A stretch of 47,707 nt of DNA, taken from positions 1 to 47,707 of the forward strand of contig NZ_FUXA01000016.1 of NCBI RefSeq assembly GCF_900167085.1, read 5' to 3'. The number at the start of each line of letters is the position of its first letter. Within the stretch, counting starts at the first letter, position 1. This DNA comes from Eubacterium ruminantium (GTDB taxonomy: Bacteria > Bacillota > Clostridia > Lachnospirales > Lachnospiraceae). Shown here piece after piece: positions 24,646 through 32,890 of the stretch. Under the pieces are notes generated by a model. It saw only the letters and a list, made by a program, of their open reading frames with translations. It made no database searches and was not told the origin of the DNA. The position numbers were made by a program, and so were the translations under genes.

Positions 24646-24653
24646 TAGGGTCG

Positions 24654-25232
24654 ACCTCTTTTGGCGTCTATATTGGAATTTAATGTCTTAGTAGTGGATC
24701 CATTATACGTACTATATGTAAATCCATTTGGATTGTGACTAAAACCGTCTCCACTAGCATTTGGAATTACTATTTCATCTTTAAACAGTTTTCCAGTAGA
24801 ACCTTGCATTTCATCAATATTATCATTGGCTAATTTTTCCAAAGTCATGAATGTCTGTTGTGCCTGATCTCCAGAACCGCTTGCTATATAACACCAGTAA
24901 TTACAAAATAAACTATCCTTAGACATTAATATAACATCTATGGTTGTACTTTTTCCGATACCACGGCTGGCGGTTACCAAGACATTTGGACAATTCCAAG
25001 CACGTTGAATAATCAATGCTTGACAATCCAACATCTCAATATTGTACATCAAATCTATCCACTTCAAAGGATTGCATTGAAAGTATTTTTGCATTTTAGA
25101 TATTTCTAACAACGCCTCAATCTTTCTCGTGGACATGGGATAATTTATGGGTTTTACAAATATACCATAGTCTTGATAAAAATCCTTATCATATGGTAAA
25201 TCCATATCACTTGGAAGAAGTATCTTGCTCAT
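24654..25232 (-). CDS. terL: Large terminase subunit, exon 1 (Walker A)
   Basis: Begins at ATG 25232 (MSKILLPSDMDLP). It runs 193 codons to the 5' splice site at 24654. VLVTASRGIGKSTTID is the Walker A loop of the packaging ATPase; Q and aromatic residues in a preceding QALIIQRAWNCP segment fit the adenine-binding Q-motif region. Without splicing the frame stops three codons into the intron (RP then TAG). The start lies inside the upstream gene (25207-26550), giving a 26-base overlap. Confidence 0.85.
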
Positions 25233-26550
25233 CTGCGTCTTCCTCCTCCATATCACCAAATACAGAATAAACTTCTTGTAAATTTATATATTCCATATTT
25301 GAATCTAATTTATTCTCTTCAAGATAATCCTTAAGATCGAGATTTTCTCGAAGAAGTATTCTATTTATTTCTTTATATTGGTCACGTTCTTGTCTAAGTT
25401 CTTGATTCATAACTCTCATTTCTGCTACCATATCAGACCATTCCGATTCATCAAGAGCCAATTGTTTCATTATTGAAGCATCAGATATTTCTTGAACTTG
25501 TCGCATACCACGACATGTATCAATATCAAAACCATTTACTTCCGATCCTCGAAGATTTAAATCTTTAATTTTCTTCAACTTACCAGTCCACGTATTTTCA
25601 CCCTTAATTGAATTTTTACTATTTTTAAGCGAAATACAACTTTGCTCTGCGAGTTTAGTAACATTCATAGTTATATTCTTTTTCATCTCTTGAAGAGCCT
25701 TAACCGTAGCAATGTTTTTTTCAGCATTTCTCGGATCTTGTACTAAATCAGCAACCATATCATCAATCTGATTTATCTGTAAGAATCCACGTACAATACT
25801 GATAATAGATGAGGTTCTCATCATATCATCATTACCATTTTCATCAGAATCTAAGAATCCGATTAGCTGAGAATATAAAAACGGTTGGTCGGCTAATTTC
25901 TCTTTTTCAAAAGGAAGATAACCTAACAACCGTAATACGTCATTCTTATTCTTTTCAAACTGCTCAAGTATTTCTTGATCTTTTGGAAGAGCATCTTCTG
26001 CCAAATTCTCGATACTTAACATACCACCAGTATAATTATCAGACTGCCTATATGTATATGTATAATACTGTGGCATAGCAGCATTTTTTATATAGCTTGT
26101 CCACACATTAGACTTTACTTTTCCGGTTGCTTGATTAGCAGCCTCAAGTAATGAAGCATCCCACAATGAATCAAGCATTGGCTTATCGAGAAAATAACAA
26201 GCATCGTCAACTGTTTTTTTTGTTGGCTGTTGCTTTTCTCCATGTACCGTCGGCATTGCGATGTCAGCAGCACACTGTTTACATCCATCAGTTATTTGAC
26301 TTGCACAATTTGGAGCGGTAGAAGAGTAGAAATCACTTTTCTTTTTTACCTTATTACAATGTTGACACGTATAATACTTTGAACCAACACCGAGAATTTC
26401 CAAACACTGAAGTTGATCTTTATCTTCTAGCTTTTGAAATAATTTTTCTATCTTATCTATTTGTTCCCTAATATCTTTAAGTCCGGTGATTTTATCACTA
26501 GTTGAACCAGTTGACTTTTCACCGATTTTTCTCATGGTCTTCGTAGCCAC
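25207..26550 (-). CDS. Terminase-adjacent zinc-finger protein, possible small terminase
   Basis: A 447-aa protein starting at GTG (AAAGGATGG upstream). A helical N-terminus leads to a Cys4-type finger (YTCQHCNK... CASQITDGCKQC, about 60-95). A long helical middle follows, and an acidic C-terminal coiled coil (RVMNQELRQERDQYKEINRILLRENLDL) ends it. It overlaps the terL start, so the two are coupled. The place directly upstream of terL is that of the small terminase, but it is large for one and the DNA-binding HTH is not obvious; treat as candidate. Confidence 0.65.
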   Translation of the reverse strand: MATKTMRKIGEKSTGSTSDKITGLKDIREQIDKIEKLFQKLEDKDQLQCLEILGVGSKYYTCQHCNKVKKKSDFYSSTAPNCASQITDGCKQCAADIAMPTVHGEKQQPTKKTVDDACYFLDKPMLDSLWDASLLEAANQATGKVKSNVWTSYIKNAAMPQYYTYTYRQSDNYTGGMLSIENLAEDALPKDQEILEQFEKNKNDVLRLLGYLPFEKEKLADQPFLYSQLIGFLDSDENGNDDMMRTSSIISIVRGFLQINQIDDMVADLVQDPRNAEKNIATVKALQEMKKNITMNVTKLAEQSCISLKNSKNSIKGENTWTGKLKKIKDLNLRGSEVNGFDIDTCRGMRQVQEISDASIMKQLALDESEWSDMVAEMRVMNQELRQERDQYKEINRILLRENLDLKDYLEENKLDSNMEYINLQEVYSVFGDMEEEDADEQDTSSK

Positions 26551-26569
26551 AATTTCACCATCCTTTTAA

Positions 26570-26860
26570 TCATACTAATATCCCATTAGAGATATTCAAC
26601 ACTTTATAATGACACTCCCCTATGCTAAAGGTTGAGAAGTTTTATGCCTGCTCTATAAAGTGCCAAAAATGACGTGTTAATGCAATAATAGTAGATTAAC
26701 AAGCCATTTTTGACACCTTAAGTTTCCAATATATCTATCGCCTTTCGCAGTTAAAACTTTCGACACGCATGTCTAATCGTTACACATTAACCATACAAGT
26801 CAATGCCGTCTTTCACTAGCCTGTCCGAAGACAGCAGAGGGCATGATATATTTGAGAATC
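26570..26860 (-). ncRNA. Candidate structured RNA between endolysin and terminase genes
   Basis: About 320 bases with no gene. Read leftward it has CTGTC-TTCG-GACAG (a UUCG tetraloop hairpin) inside an ATGCC/GGCAT helix, GACA-TGCG-TGTC, and a long hairpin in which GTGTCAAAAATG pairs with CATTTTTGGCAC and GTTAAT with ATTAAC. A CACTTTATA/TATAAAGTG pairing follows. There is no clear T-run. It could be an mRNA leader for the terminase genes, a processing region, or contain the packaging site as DNA. Confidence 0.5.
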
Positions 26861-26869
26861 AATTATTTA

Positions 26870-27907
26870 CTATGTATATTTTTTTGCAGTTGTTCTGCTT
26901 TGAATTCCAAACATACCATCAACTAAAATTTTTTCTGATGTTTGGAAATTTTTCACGGCGGAAGTTGTTAATTTTCCATAACTTCCATCTATTTCTAAAC
27001 CGTAGTTTCCATACCAATTTAAAAAGTTTTGTAAGTCTTTTACCTGCAAGCCAACACTACCCGGAACTAAATCTTTCGTCGGAAGAGCGCCAGAATATTT
27101 TTTGGAAGCAGAATTCTTTTTATATTTTTTCGCAGCACTTAAAGTGTCTTTACCATACGATCCATCAGCAGTTAAACCAACTTTTCTTTGGAATGACTCA
27201 ACCGCATTCGTAGTTGCGTTTCCATAATAACCATCCACTTCAAGCTTTGCGTCTATAGCCCAATTAAGATACTGCTGAATTAATTTAATATCATTCTGAT
27301 AACCAACATATGTGTTATATCCATCACCGGTAAGATAATATCCTCTCTCAGGAAGAGAAGGATATGCTCCCGCCCACATATCACCATTAGGCTTCGGGAT
27401 AGGTGTCGAACCTAATCTTTCATTTACCTTGTCAGCTATATATTTAAATTTTGTTTTAAGGTAAGATCCCGGACAAGCTGTTGCCATAAAATAGCAGTGC
27501 ATTGTTAAGTTACCACTTTCGTCGCCTGTAAAGTTTAGCTTCTCAATTCCATTACGCTTGCAAATATCAACACATAAGTCAATACACCTATTAATAACTT
27601 TATCAGAAACGTGCCAATTTCCGCCAATCTCATCATTAGCAAGTTCTATATTTATAGCTTGATGGTCATTATCAGGATCGGTTGTTGCCCATGCTCTATC
27701 GCACTCATCTACATATAAACCAATTCTTCCATCATTTCCGATTCCGTAATTAGTGGAAGCATCTCTGTTATGAAAAACTTCCCCACACTCTTCAACACTA
27801 AGATTTCCTGCCATATGATGAATAGTAATCTTTCTAATCTTATCCATACGAGGACTTGTCTTGTGTGATGTTATGTCTGTATAATCTACCAAACTGCTAT
27901 TACTCAT
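26870..27907 (-). CDS. Endolysin: N-acetylmuramoyl-L-alanine amidase with two peptidoglycan-binding domains
   Basis: A 345-aa protein. The Amidase_2 domain spans about residues 1-170: TIHHMAGN (zinc His), a NYGIGNDGRIGLYV strand, AINIELAND, and MHCYFMATACPGSYL (second His and Cys ligand). Two PG_binding_1 repeats follow: about 205-265 (IKLIQQYLNWA... LEVDGYYGNATTNAVESFQ) and about 290-345 (VKDLQNFLNWYGN... LEIDGSYG). It cleaves the MurNAc to L-Ala bond of the wall. No signal peptide is seen, so it depends on the holin (7274-7549). The RBS is AAGGA-like. Confidence 0.9.
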   Translation of the reverse strand: MSNSSLVDYTDITSHKTSPRMDKIRKITIHHMAGNLSVEECGEVFHNRDASTNYGIGNDGRIGLYVDECDRAWATTDPDNDHQAINIELANDEIGGNWHVSDKVINRCIDLCVDICKRNGIEKLNFTGDESGNLTMHCYFMATACPGSYLKTKFKYIADKVNERLGSTPIPKPNGDMWAGAYPSLPERGYYLTGDGYNTYVGYQNDIKLIQQYLNWAIDAKLEVDGYYGNATTNAVESFQRKVGLTADGSYGKDTLSAAKKYKKNSASKKYSGALPTKDLVPGSVGLQVKDLQNFLNWYGNYGLEIDGSYGKLTTSAVKNFQTSEKILVDGMFGIQSRTTAKKYT

Positions 27908-27926
27908 TTTTGAATATCAGTCCTTT

Positions 27927-29114
27927 CTATTTGAATTTTATAGGATAAAAGCTAGTAATGCCTTCATCTCCAATTGTTAAAACCATCTGTTGCGGTTTTC
28001 CATATATTCGTTTTGAGACTTCATAATCGTTACATGCCCCACAAAGACTTCCACTTCTTACTATGTCCACGTCTGCCACATTCGTAAATTCCGAATGATG
28101 TAAGTGCCCCATAATAATAATGTCTGGAATGTACCTAAGCATCATTGTTAGCTTGGCAACTCCAGACTCACTGAATGTATCATAGTCTCCATGTACTATT
28201 ACGATTTTATTTCCTCTAATTGAAAAGTCTCCAATTGTAGGATCAACATTATACTGATCCATAAATATAATTTTATTTATATGTTCTAATTTTGCTTTCA
28301 TATACCACGGTATAATATTATCTAATCGCTCATCTCGCAAAACATCATCTTTCAAGCCAATACGACTGTGATTGCCTGCAACATTATTTATATAGACTTT
28401 TTCAAAGTTACCGGCAATTTCATAAACAAAATTAGTTATAAGTTCTGCAGCAATCTGTGTCTGTCGAATCGTATTTTCTCTATTCTCTAATCGTGTAGTA
28501 CTATGAATTGAACCGTTGACTAAGTCCCCAAGAATTACCACATAGACATTCTGACAACACTTGGATTTCTGAATTTTAATTATTTCATCTCTATAATCCC
28601 CAAGCCTATCTCGAGCAATATCAATATTATATTCTCCAAAATTATTTGACACGTTTAAGCCTATATGTAAATCTGAAAGTACTACAATCATATCCTCCAC
28701 CCCCGGAACAATCATAAGATTGTCTTCTATAGGTGGGAGAGAAGAGAGAGCAGAGTTTTTTATAGCGTCTATAAGTATTTCATAATTCGCATCACTACGA
28801 GCATTTTCCCTAAGCTGTCGATTTAGTGAAGTACGTTCGTCACTAAGACGCTGACGCTCCATATATAATTCATGTCTCTTTTCGTCTATACTATCTACAA
28901 ACTCATTGCTAAATATATGTTTCTTATTAGCATTAAGAATTTTTTCAAACGCCTGATATTGTTTTCTATATTTTGATTCGGTATATTCAAAACCAAGTAT
29001 ATTGTTTAATATATCTGCCACCTCAGCCCAAGTGCCAAGTTCATCTTTATCTTGGCAAATACGAAAAACAACTTCCTCATCAGATTCTCCGGTAAGTCTT
29101 TTTAATTCGGTCAA
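27927..29114 (-). CDS. Metallophosphoesterase (DNA repair exonuclease-like)
   Basis: A 395-aa protein starting at TTG, overlapping the upstream stop (TTGA). Residues 1-130 are helical and probably coiled coil. Residues about 140-395 form a calcineurin-like core with SDLHIG, GDLVNG, AGNHS, VHGDYD and GHLHHS motifs, a complete two-metal site. Such proteins in Firmicute phages are usually annotated as SbcD/Mre11-like. DNA processing during replication or packaging is the likely role. Confidence 0.8.
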   Translation of the reverse strand: MTELKRLTGESDEEVVFRICQDKDELGTWAEVADILNNILGFEYTESKYRKQYQAFEKILNANKKHIFSNEFVDSIDEKRHELYMERQRLSDERTSLNRQLRENARSDANYEILIDAIKNSALSSLPPIEDNLMIVPGVEDMIVVLSDLHIGLNVSNNFGEYNIDIARDRLGDYRDEIIKIQKSKCCQNVYVVILGDLVNGSIHSTTRLENRENTIRQTQIAAELITNFVYEIAGNFEKVYINNVAGNHSRIGLKDDVLRDERLDNIIPWYMKAKLEHINKIIFMDQYNVDPTIGDFSIRGNKIVIVHGDYDTFSESGVAKLTMMLRYIPDIIIMGHLHHSEFTNVADVDIVRSGSLCGACNDYEVSKRIYGKPQQMVLTIGDEGITSFYPIKFK

Positions 29115-29272
29115 GATGTCACTTCCTTCCTATATTTCTGTAAATAATTAATCACCCACGGAATTTCCACAGCATAATAATGTCTTCTATTAACCGTGGA
29201 AAAAATTTCTTCGTGCCATCTACAACCTTTACCTTCTAAAAAATTAACTTCTGATTTTGTAACTTCTACCAT
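29111..29272 (-). CDS. Small protein of 53 aa, coupled to the phosphoesterase
   Basis: ATG at 29272 with AAAGGAT upstream; stop TGA overlaps the TTG start of the phosphoesterase. The product has a helical N-terminus, a CRWHEEIF stretch and a YYAVEIPWVINYL core. No family is recognised. The RBS and tight overlap argue that it is real. Confidence 0.6.
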   Translation of the reverse strand: MVEVTKSEVNFLEGKGCRWHEEIFSTVNRRHYYAVEIPWVINYLQKYRKEVTS

Positions 29273-29291
29273 TATATTTTTATCCTTTCAC

Positions 29292-29325
29292 TCAAAAAAA
29301 ATCACCCGACCGTTTTTACAGTCGG
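29292..29325 (-). terminator. Intrinsic terminator after the HU gene
   Basis: On the minus strand CCCGACTG-TAAAAA-CGGTCGGG is followed by TGATTTTTTTT, between the HU-like gene and the small gene at 29111-29272. Confidence 0.85.
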
Positions 29326-29348
29326 GCTATATATATGTTATAGGAGGG

Positions 29349-29627
29349 TTAGCATTCTTTTACTACATCTTTAAGAGACTGGCTAAATTTAGCCTTAATA
29401 ATTCTTCTCTTTGGAACTTCAGTTGTTCCGCCACTAAACGGATTAGGGATAACATGAGCATCCTGAACATGTGGCACAATTGTAATTCCCTTGATTACTT
29501 TTACCTCATCATCAGTCTTTAACTGTTCGATCAGTACTGCCTCCGCAGCCTCAAATACTTCCTTTATACTCCCCTGACTATATCCGGTCTCCGCCGCAAT
29601 CTTCTTTATAAATTCCTTATTATTCAT
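29349..29627 (-). CDS. HU/IHF-family DNA-binding protein
   Basis: A 92-aa protein starting MNNKEFIKKIAAETGYSQG, the helix-turn-helix N-terminus of HU proteins, followed by VFEAAEAVLIEQLKTDDEVKVIKG and a short beta arm (IPNPFSGGTTEVPKR), then the C-terminal KFSQSLKDVVK helix. It bends DNA during replication, recombination or packaging. It overlaps the upstream HNH gene by eight bases. Confidence 0.85.
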   Translation of the reverse strand: MNNKEFIKKIAAETGYSQGSIKEVFEAAEAVLIEQLKTDDEVKVIKGITIVPHVQDAHVIPNPFSGGTTEVPKRRIIKAKFSQSLKDVVKEC

Positions 29628-29970
29628 TTTCCTTTTGTTCCTTTCTTTCCATTAACTCATTATATTCAGCAACAAAATTATGCTGAAAAATATCTATCCA
29701 TTCTTGTCTAACATTTTCGGGAGTTGACTTTTTCCTTTTTACACGTCTTGCCTCCCACGCTAATTGTGCTTCGCTTTTTAATAGTAAATCCTTTTCCTGT
29801 CCAAACTTTCCATGTACACCATCTTTGCCCCTGTGACATTGTGTACACAACCCCACTAAAAGGTGATACTGAGTACTTAGCTTTCGCCAGTCTTTTCCAT
29901 GAACGCAATGATGAAGATCCACGTTCTCAGTTGCGCCACAAAAATAACATACATTAAGATTGTCAGTCAT
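29620..29970 (-). CDS. HNH-type endonuclease-like protein
   Basis: A 116-aa protein with the zinc/HNH layout: CYFCGATENVDLHHCVHG, then LLVGLCTQCHRGKDGVHG. The Cys2-Cys2 pairs hold zinc; the HH and CHRG His residues match the active site. The end is basic then acidic. The start is uncertain: the ATG at 29970 is about 20 bases from AAAGGAG, and an in-frame GTG at 29991 touches it. Small phage HNH proteins act in packaging or as homing nucleases; context does not decide. Confidence 0.75.
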   Translation of the reverse strand: MTDNLNVCYFCGATENVDLHHCVHGKDWRKLSTQYHLLVGLCTQCHRGKDGVHGKFGQEKDLLLKSEAQLAWEARRVKRKKSTPENVRQEWIDIFQHNFVAEYNELMERKEQKENE

Positions 29971-30001
29971 TATACTTCGCAGCTTAATCACTCCTTTTCA
30001 G

Positions 30002-30062
30002 AGGAAATCCCTCATGTTTCTCAGAAGAAGGTTATGACCATCGTCAAAAAACAAGGGATTTC
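30002..30062 (-). promoter_or_regulatory. Leader hairpin before the HNH gene
   Basis: GGAAATCCCT and AGGGATTTCC form a ten-pair stem around about 40 bases, with further TGTTT/AAACA pairing inside. It ends four bases before AAAAGGAG of the HNH gene. It probably separates the end of the polymerase mRNA from the HNH-HU unit; there is no T-run. Confidence 0.5.
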
Positions 30063-30088
30063 CATAGGTTTTTTAAGGATTAAATTAA

Positions 30089-32710
30089 TCAAGTAGGGTA
30101 GTTTTTAAAGCATTTTAAGAAGGTTTTTGGGCTAATATCATATAAAACTTTAAGCAGAAGCGGTCTGTTTTTATTCAATTTTGTATTTACAATTTTTTTA
30201 TTTCTTTTTAATTCCGGCGTCATTATGAAGGCTCTGTTTATAAGCCAACTCATTAACCCCTGATATTTTCCAGACAATGTAATTTTTCTAAGATCCGCAA
30301 TTAATTCATCATAATCATTACGAATAAGAAGCCAATTATCTAAATCATATTCGTTTTCGTTATTCACTTCTTTTCTAAAACCTAATAATTTCAAATTATA
30401 TTTTTCTATATATTTCTCAATAGCTCTTGATTTTTTTATATCAACACAGTTTTTTGCCGGTGAAAAAAACTCGGAAATTGGAATAGCAGGAGAGTCATAT
30501 ACCCTTTTCTTTGTTTTAATTCTAAACGCTGCATTCATAGGACAAACTATATTTGGATTTACCTTCTTACGTATCTCAGGTTTTATTTCTCCCATAAATG
30601 CCGGATAACCAAATTCCTTTATATTCATTTTTTCTTTTATTCGCTGAATTTCAGAATGAATGTTTACATCAAAAGTTTTCTTGGCATTATCTATACTGCA
30701 CTGCGCCAATACCGCCAATACATCTACAAGGTGTTCGAATTCTTTTCCAAAATCATTATATGTATAACTCAATCCAATTTGTGCGACATTAGAAGATTCG
30801 CCTATATCTAATTGAGCTGCCGACAGTTTATTGTCTATAGTAGCAAAATTAATTAGATCTCTACTATAAATATTTTTTTCCATAGGAATATTATTATCTA
30901 CGGTAGGATAGTGTGAGCAACAATACTTAGCGTGTTCCACAATACTTTTTTCATTTGTTACATAGACTTGGTCGCTATCCTGATCGCTGCCATTGTTTTT
31001 CGCTTGGAAATCAGTGCTAATCATATTAACCGCAATAATCTGAGTTCCTAAATTAAAGTATTTAAATAGCAACGGATGATAATGATTATGAACATATCCC
31101 AAGTTTGCCCTACTATTAAATGGTGATCTGAATTCCGCCAGATATTCTCCGTCAGCAAATCGCCCGGTATAACACTGTATGCATCCATCTTCATGTTCAA
31201 ACGTAGGATCACTTAATGCATCCTCACCAACAGAGTGGAGCAGCATACCATACGGATTACCAACAATAACCAAGTTGTCCGCATTCTGTATTACATGCCC
31301 AACTTTTATTTCTTTAGTGTAAGAATATATAATATCTGTTCGTCTTTCACGAAAATAATCACAATTTATAAATGCGGGATTTTGCTCACACAATGCCAAT
31401 AATACCTGATAGTCATTTGAAAAATTTGCATTCTTACGCAGATAGTTAAGAAATTCCTCATCGTTATTTTTAAGTTTAACTATGTACGCTATACTGTCAG
31501 ACAATACTTCCGGCATTGTGTTGATGTTCAAAGCGTTGACCATCTGATAACTCATTCTTTGTTTGTCTCCGAGTTTACTGGCATGTGCAGTTTTTACTAT
31601 GCCGAACTTACATCCATTTTCACGAACCTTGTTTGACCAATATTCATACGTAGTATCCTTGAATTTTAGAAATTTACAGGCATTATCAGTTGTTATTAAT
31701 TTGATCTCTTTTGCCAAATGCTCATTACCCCACATATCTGTAACTGTGGCGGTTTCATATTTATCCCCAAAGTAATCCTTGAAATAATCTTGTATCTTTG
31801 TATGAAATGCTGCGGCCTTAAAAAAGTGATGTCTTAACAATATATATCCGTTTCCCCATTCCGGAAATACACTAGTATCTATTAATGCCTGCCCATCGAA
31901 TAAAGTATTTTTTACTTCATAATTATCTTTTTCAACAGCTTTACAATGCTTGTTTTCATCAAGTTCCACACTTAAAACTTTTGTTTTAAAGAACGAATCA
32001 ACGTCTTTAAGTATTAATATATTCTCAGGTTCAACCTTTACATATCCTTCTATTGAACTAGTAACGAGAGAGGAATATGCGCCGATTTCAACTATAGGCG
32101 CATTCTTTTTTGGGAGTTTCAATCCCATCCATAAAAAATCGTGAGCCTTTTTATAAAGTCCCGAACGAATAAACATACAACTACCTTTCTTTGCTTTTCC
32201 CGGGGTTCTATACAACATTTTATATAATACATTCTCATAATCGTAAGAGTTAGTCTTCTTGTTATATTTTGGATATTTTATAGTTACGCCTTTAGTGTAA
32301 AAATCTATTCTAAGTTCATCGGCAGATTTTTTTACATATTTATCTTTATTTAATTCAGCCTGTTGGCGAAGTCTGGCAATCTGATGTTTTCTATTTTCCA
32401 CACTTTCAATCTGATGTTTTATTCCATGAGAACGTATTCTTTTACGTTCGAGTCGATTTTGTACTGCTAGTTTATTTATGTGTTTTATTTCTTCTTCATA
32501 GGATCTTGACCCATACTTAAATTCTATACAGATAATGTCACGAGTAGATTCGCCTTTCCATACCTTAAGTCCATTATCTATTAAAAAGTCCTTGAAAAGA
32601 CTATTTGTTAACATTGCATTTTTGGTGTCATACCTATAACGTACCCCCTGTTCAACTTCAAATATTGAACCGGCAGAGTAGTTCTGGATTTTTAGTCCGT
32701 ATTCACTCAT
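30089..32710 (-). CDS. QDE-1/YonO-like single-subunit RNA polymerase
   Basis: An 873-aa protein with AAAGGAG upstream. In its middle it carries NNGSDQDSDQVYVTNE, matching the DxDxD catalytic loop of multi-barrel RNA polymerases (NADFDGDQ in beta-prime), with Gly replaced by Ser. Upstream are FDGQALIDTSVFP, KFGIVKTAHASKLGD and VGNPYGMLLHSV... EFRSPFNSRANLGY blocks, in the order seen in cellular RNA-dependent and YonO-type polymerases. The N-terminal 150 residues are basic and helical. YonO of SPbeta and crAss-like homologues transcribe late or early phage genes. It may transcribe the phage genome; whether it travels in the virion is unknown. Family call rests on motifs, not a search. Confidence 0.7.
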   Translation of the reverse strand: MSEYGLKIQNYSAGSIFEVEQGVRYRYDTKNAMLTNSLFKDFLIDNGLKVWKGESTRDIICIEFKYGSRSYEEEIKHINKLAVQNRLERKRIRSHGIKHQIESVENRKHQIARLRQQAELNKDKYVKKSADELRIDFYTKGVTIKYPKYNKKTNSYDYENVLYKMLYRTPGKAKKGSCMFIRSGLYKKAHDFLWMGLKLPKKNAPIVEIGAYSSLVTSSIEGYVKVEPENILILKDVDSFFKTKVLSVELDENKHCKAVEKDNYEVKNTLFDGQALIDTSVFPEWGNGYILLRHHFFKAAAFHTKIQDYFKDYFGDKYETATVTDMWGNEHLAKEIKLITTDNACKFLKFKDTTYEYWSNKVRENGCKFGIVKTAHASKLGDKQRMSYQMVNALNINTMPEVLSDSIAYIVKLKNNDEEFLNYLRKNANFSNDYQVLLALCEQNPAFINCDYFRERRTDIIYSYTKEIKVGHVIQNADNLVIVGNPYGMLLHSVGEDALSDPTFEHEDGCIQCYTGRFADGEYLAEFRSPFNSRANLGYVHNHYHPLLFKYFNLGTQIIAVNMISTDFQAKNNGSDQDSDQVYVTNEKSIVEHAKYCCSHYPTVDNNIPMEKNIYSRDLINFATIDNKLSAAQLDIGESSNVAQIGLSYTYNDFGKEFEHLVDVLAVLAQCSIDNAKKTFDVNIHSEIQRIKEKMNIKEFGYPAFMGEIKPEIRKKVNPNIVCPMNAAFRIKTKKRVYDSPAIPISEFFSPAKNCVDIKKSRAIEKYIEKYNLKLLGFRKEVNNENEYDLDNWLLIRNDYDELIADLRKITLSGKYQGLMSWLINRAFIMTPELKRNKKIVNTKLNKNRPLLLKVLYDISPKTFLKCFKNYPT

Positions 32711-32760
32711 GGTTAATTTACTCCTTTGTGATAATTATATTCCATAACTCCTGAACCTCA

Positions 32761-32778
32761 CATGACTAAAGTCACATG
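32761..32778. repeat. Right-end subterminal hairpin of the IscB element
   Basis: CATGACTAAAGTCACATG forms a stem around TAAA with one bulged base. The same TGACTNNAGTCA-like core appears inside the 3' end of iscB (32908-32925) and in the 5' hairpin of the omega RNA (ACGACTAAAGTCG), as expected for repeat hairpins of an IS200/IS605 element. Confidence 0.65.
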
Positions 32779-32890
32779 GTTCCCGGGACTAGCAAACCAA
32801 CGTCTACTTCATTACCGGGCTATCCCCGTAGTTCCTACGGTTCTTATATTTATTATTATTTATGCTATTTGTTTTAATCCTTCATTCTAA

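Larger units (their letters stand above)
23064..24653 (-). mobile_element. Group I-like intron in the large terminase gene
   Basis: A 1,590-base insertion splits terL exactly between Walker A and Walker B. The proposed exon 1 ends in U (GGT) and the intron ends in G (AAATG), as in group I introns, and the two exons join in frame. The 260 bases after the endonuclease gene hold core-like elements: TCGG/CCGA pairing with GGGAAAGC, a GCAGAGCATAGG segment and AAAAGATATGCC, which together resemble P7 and J8/7 (GCAT/ATGC pairing). P1 and the full fold were not resolved. It carries a LAGLIDADG gene (23327-24595). Confidence 0.75.
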
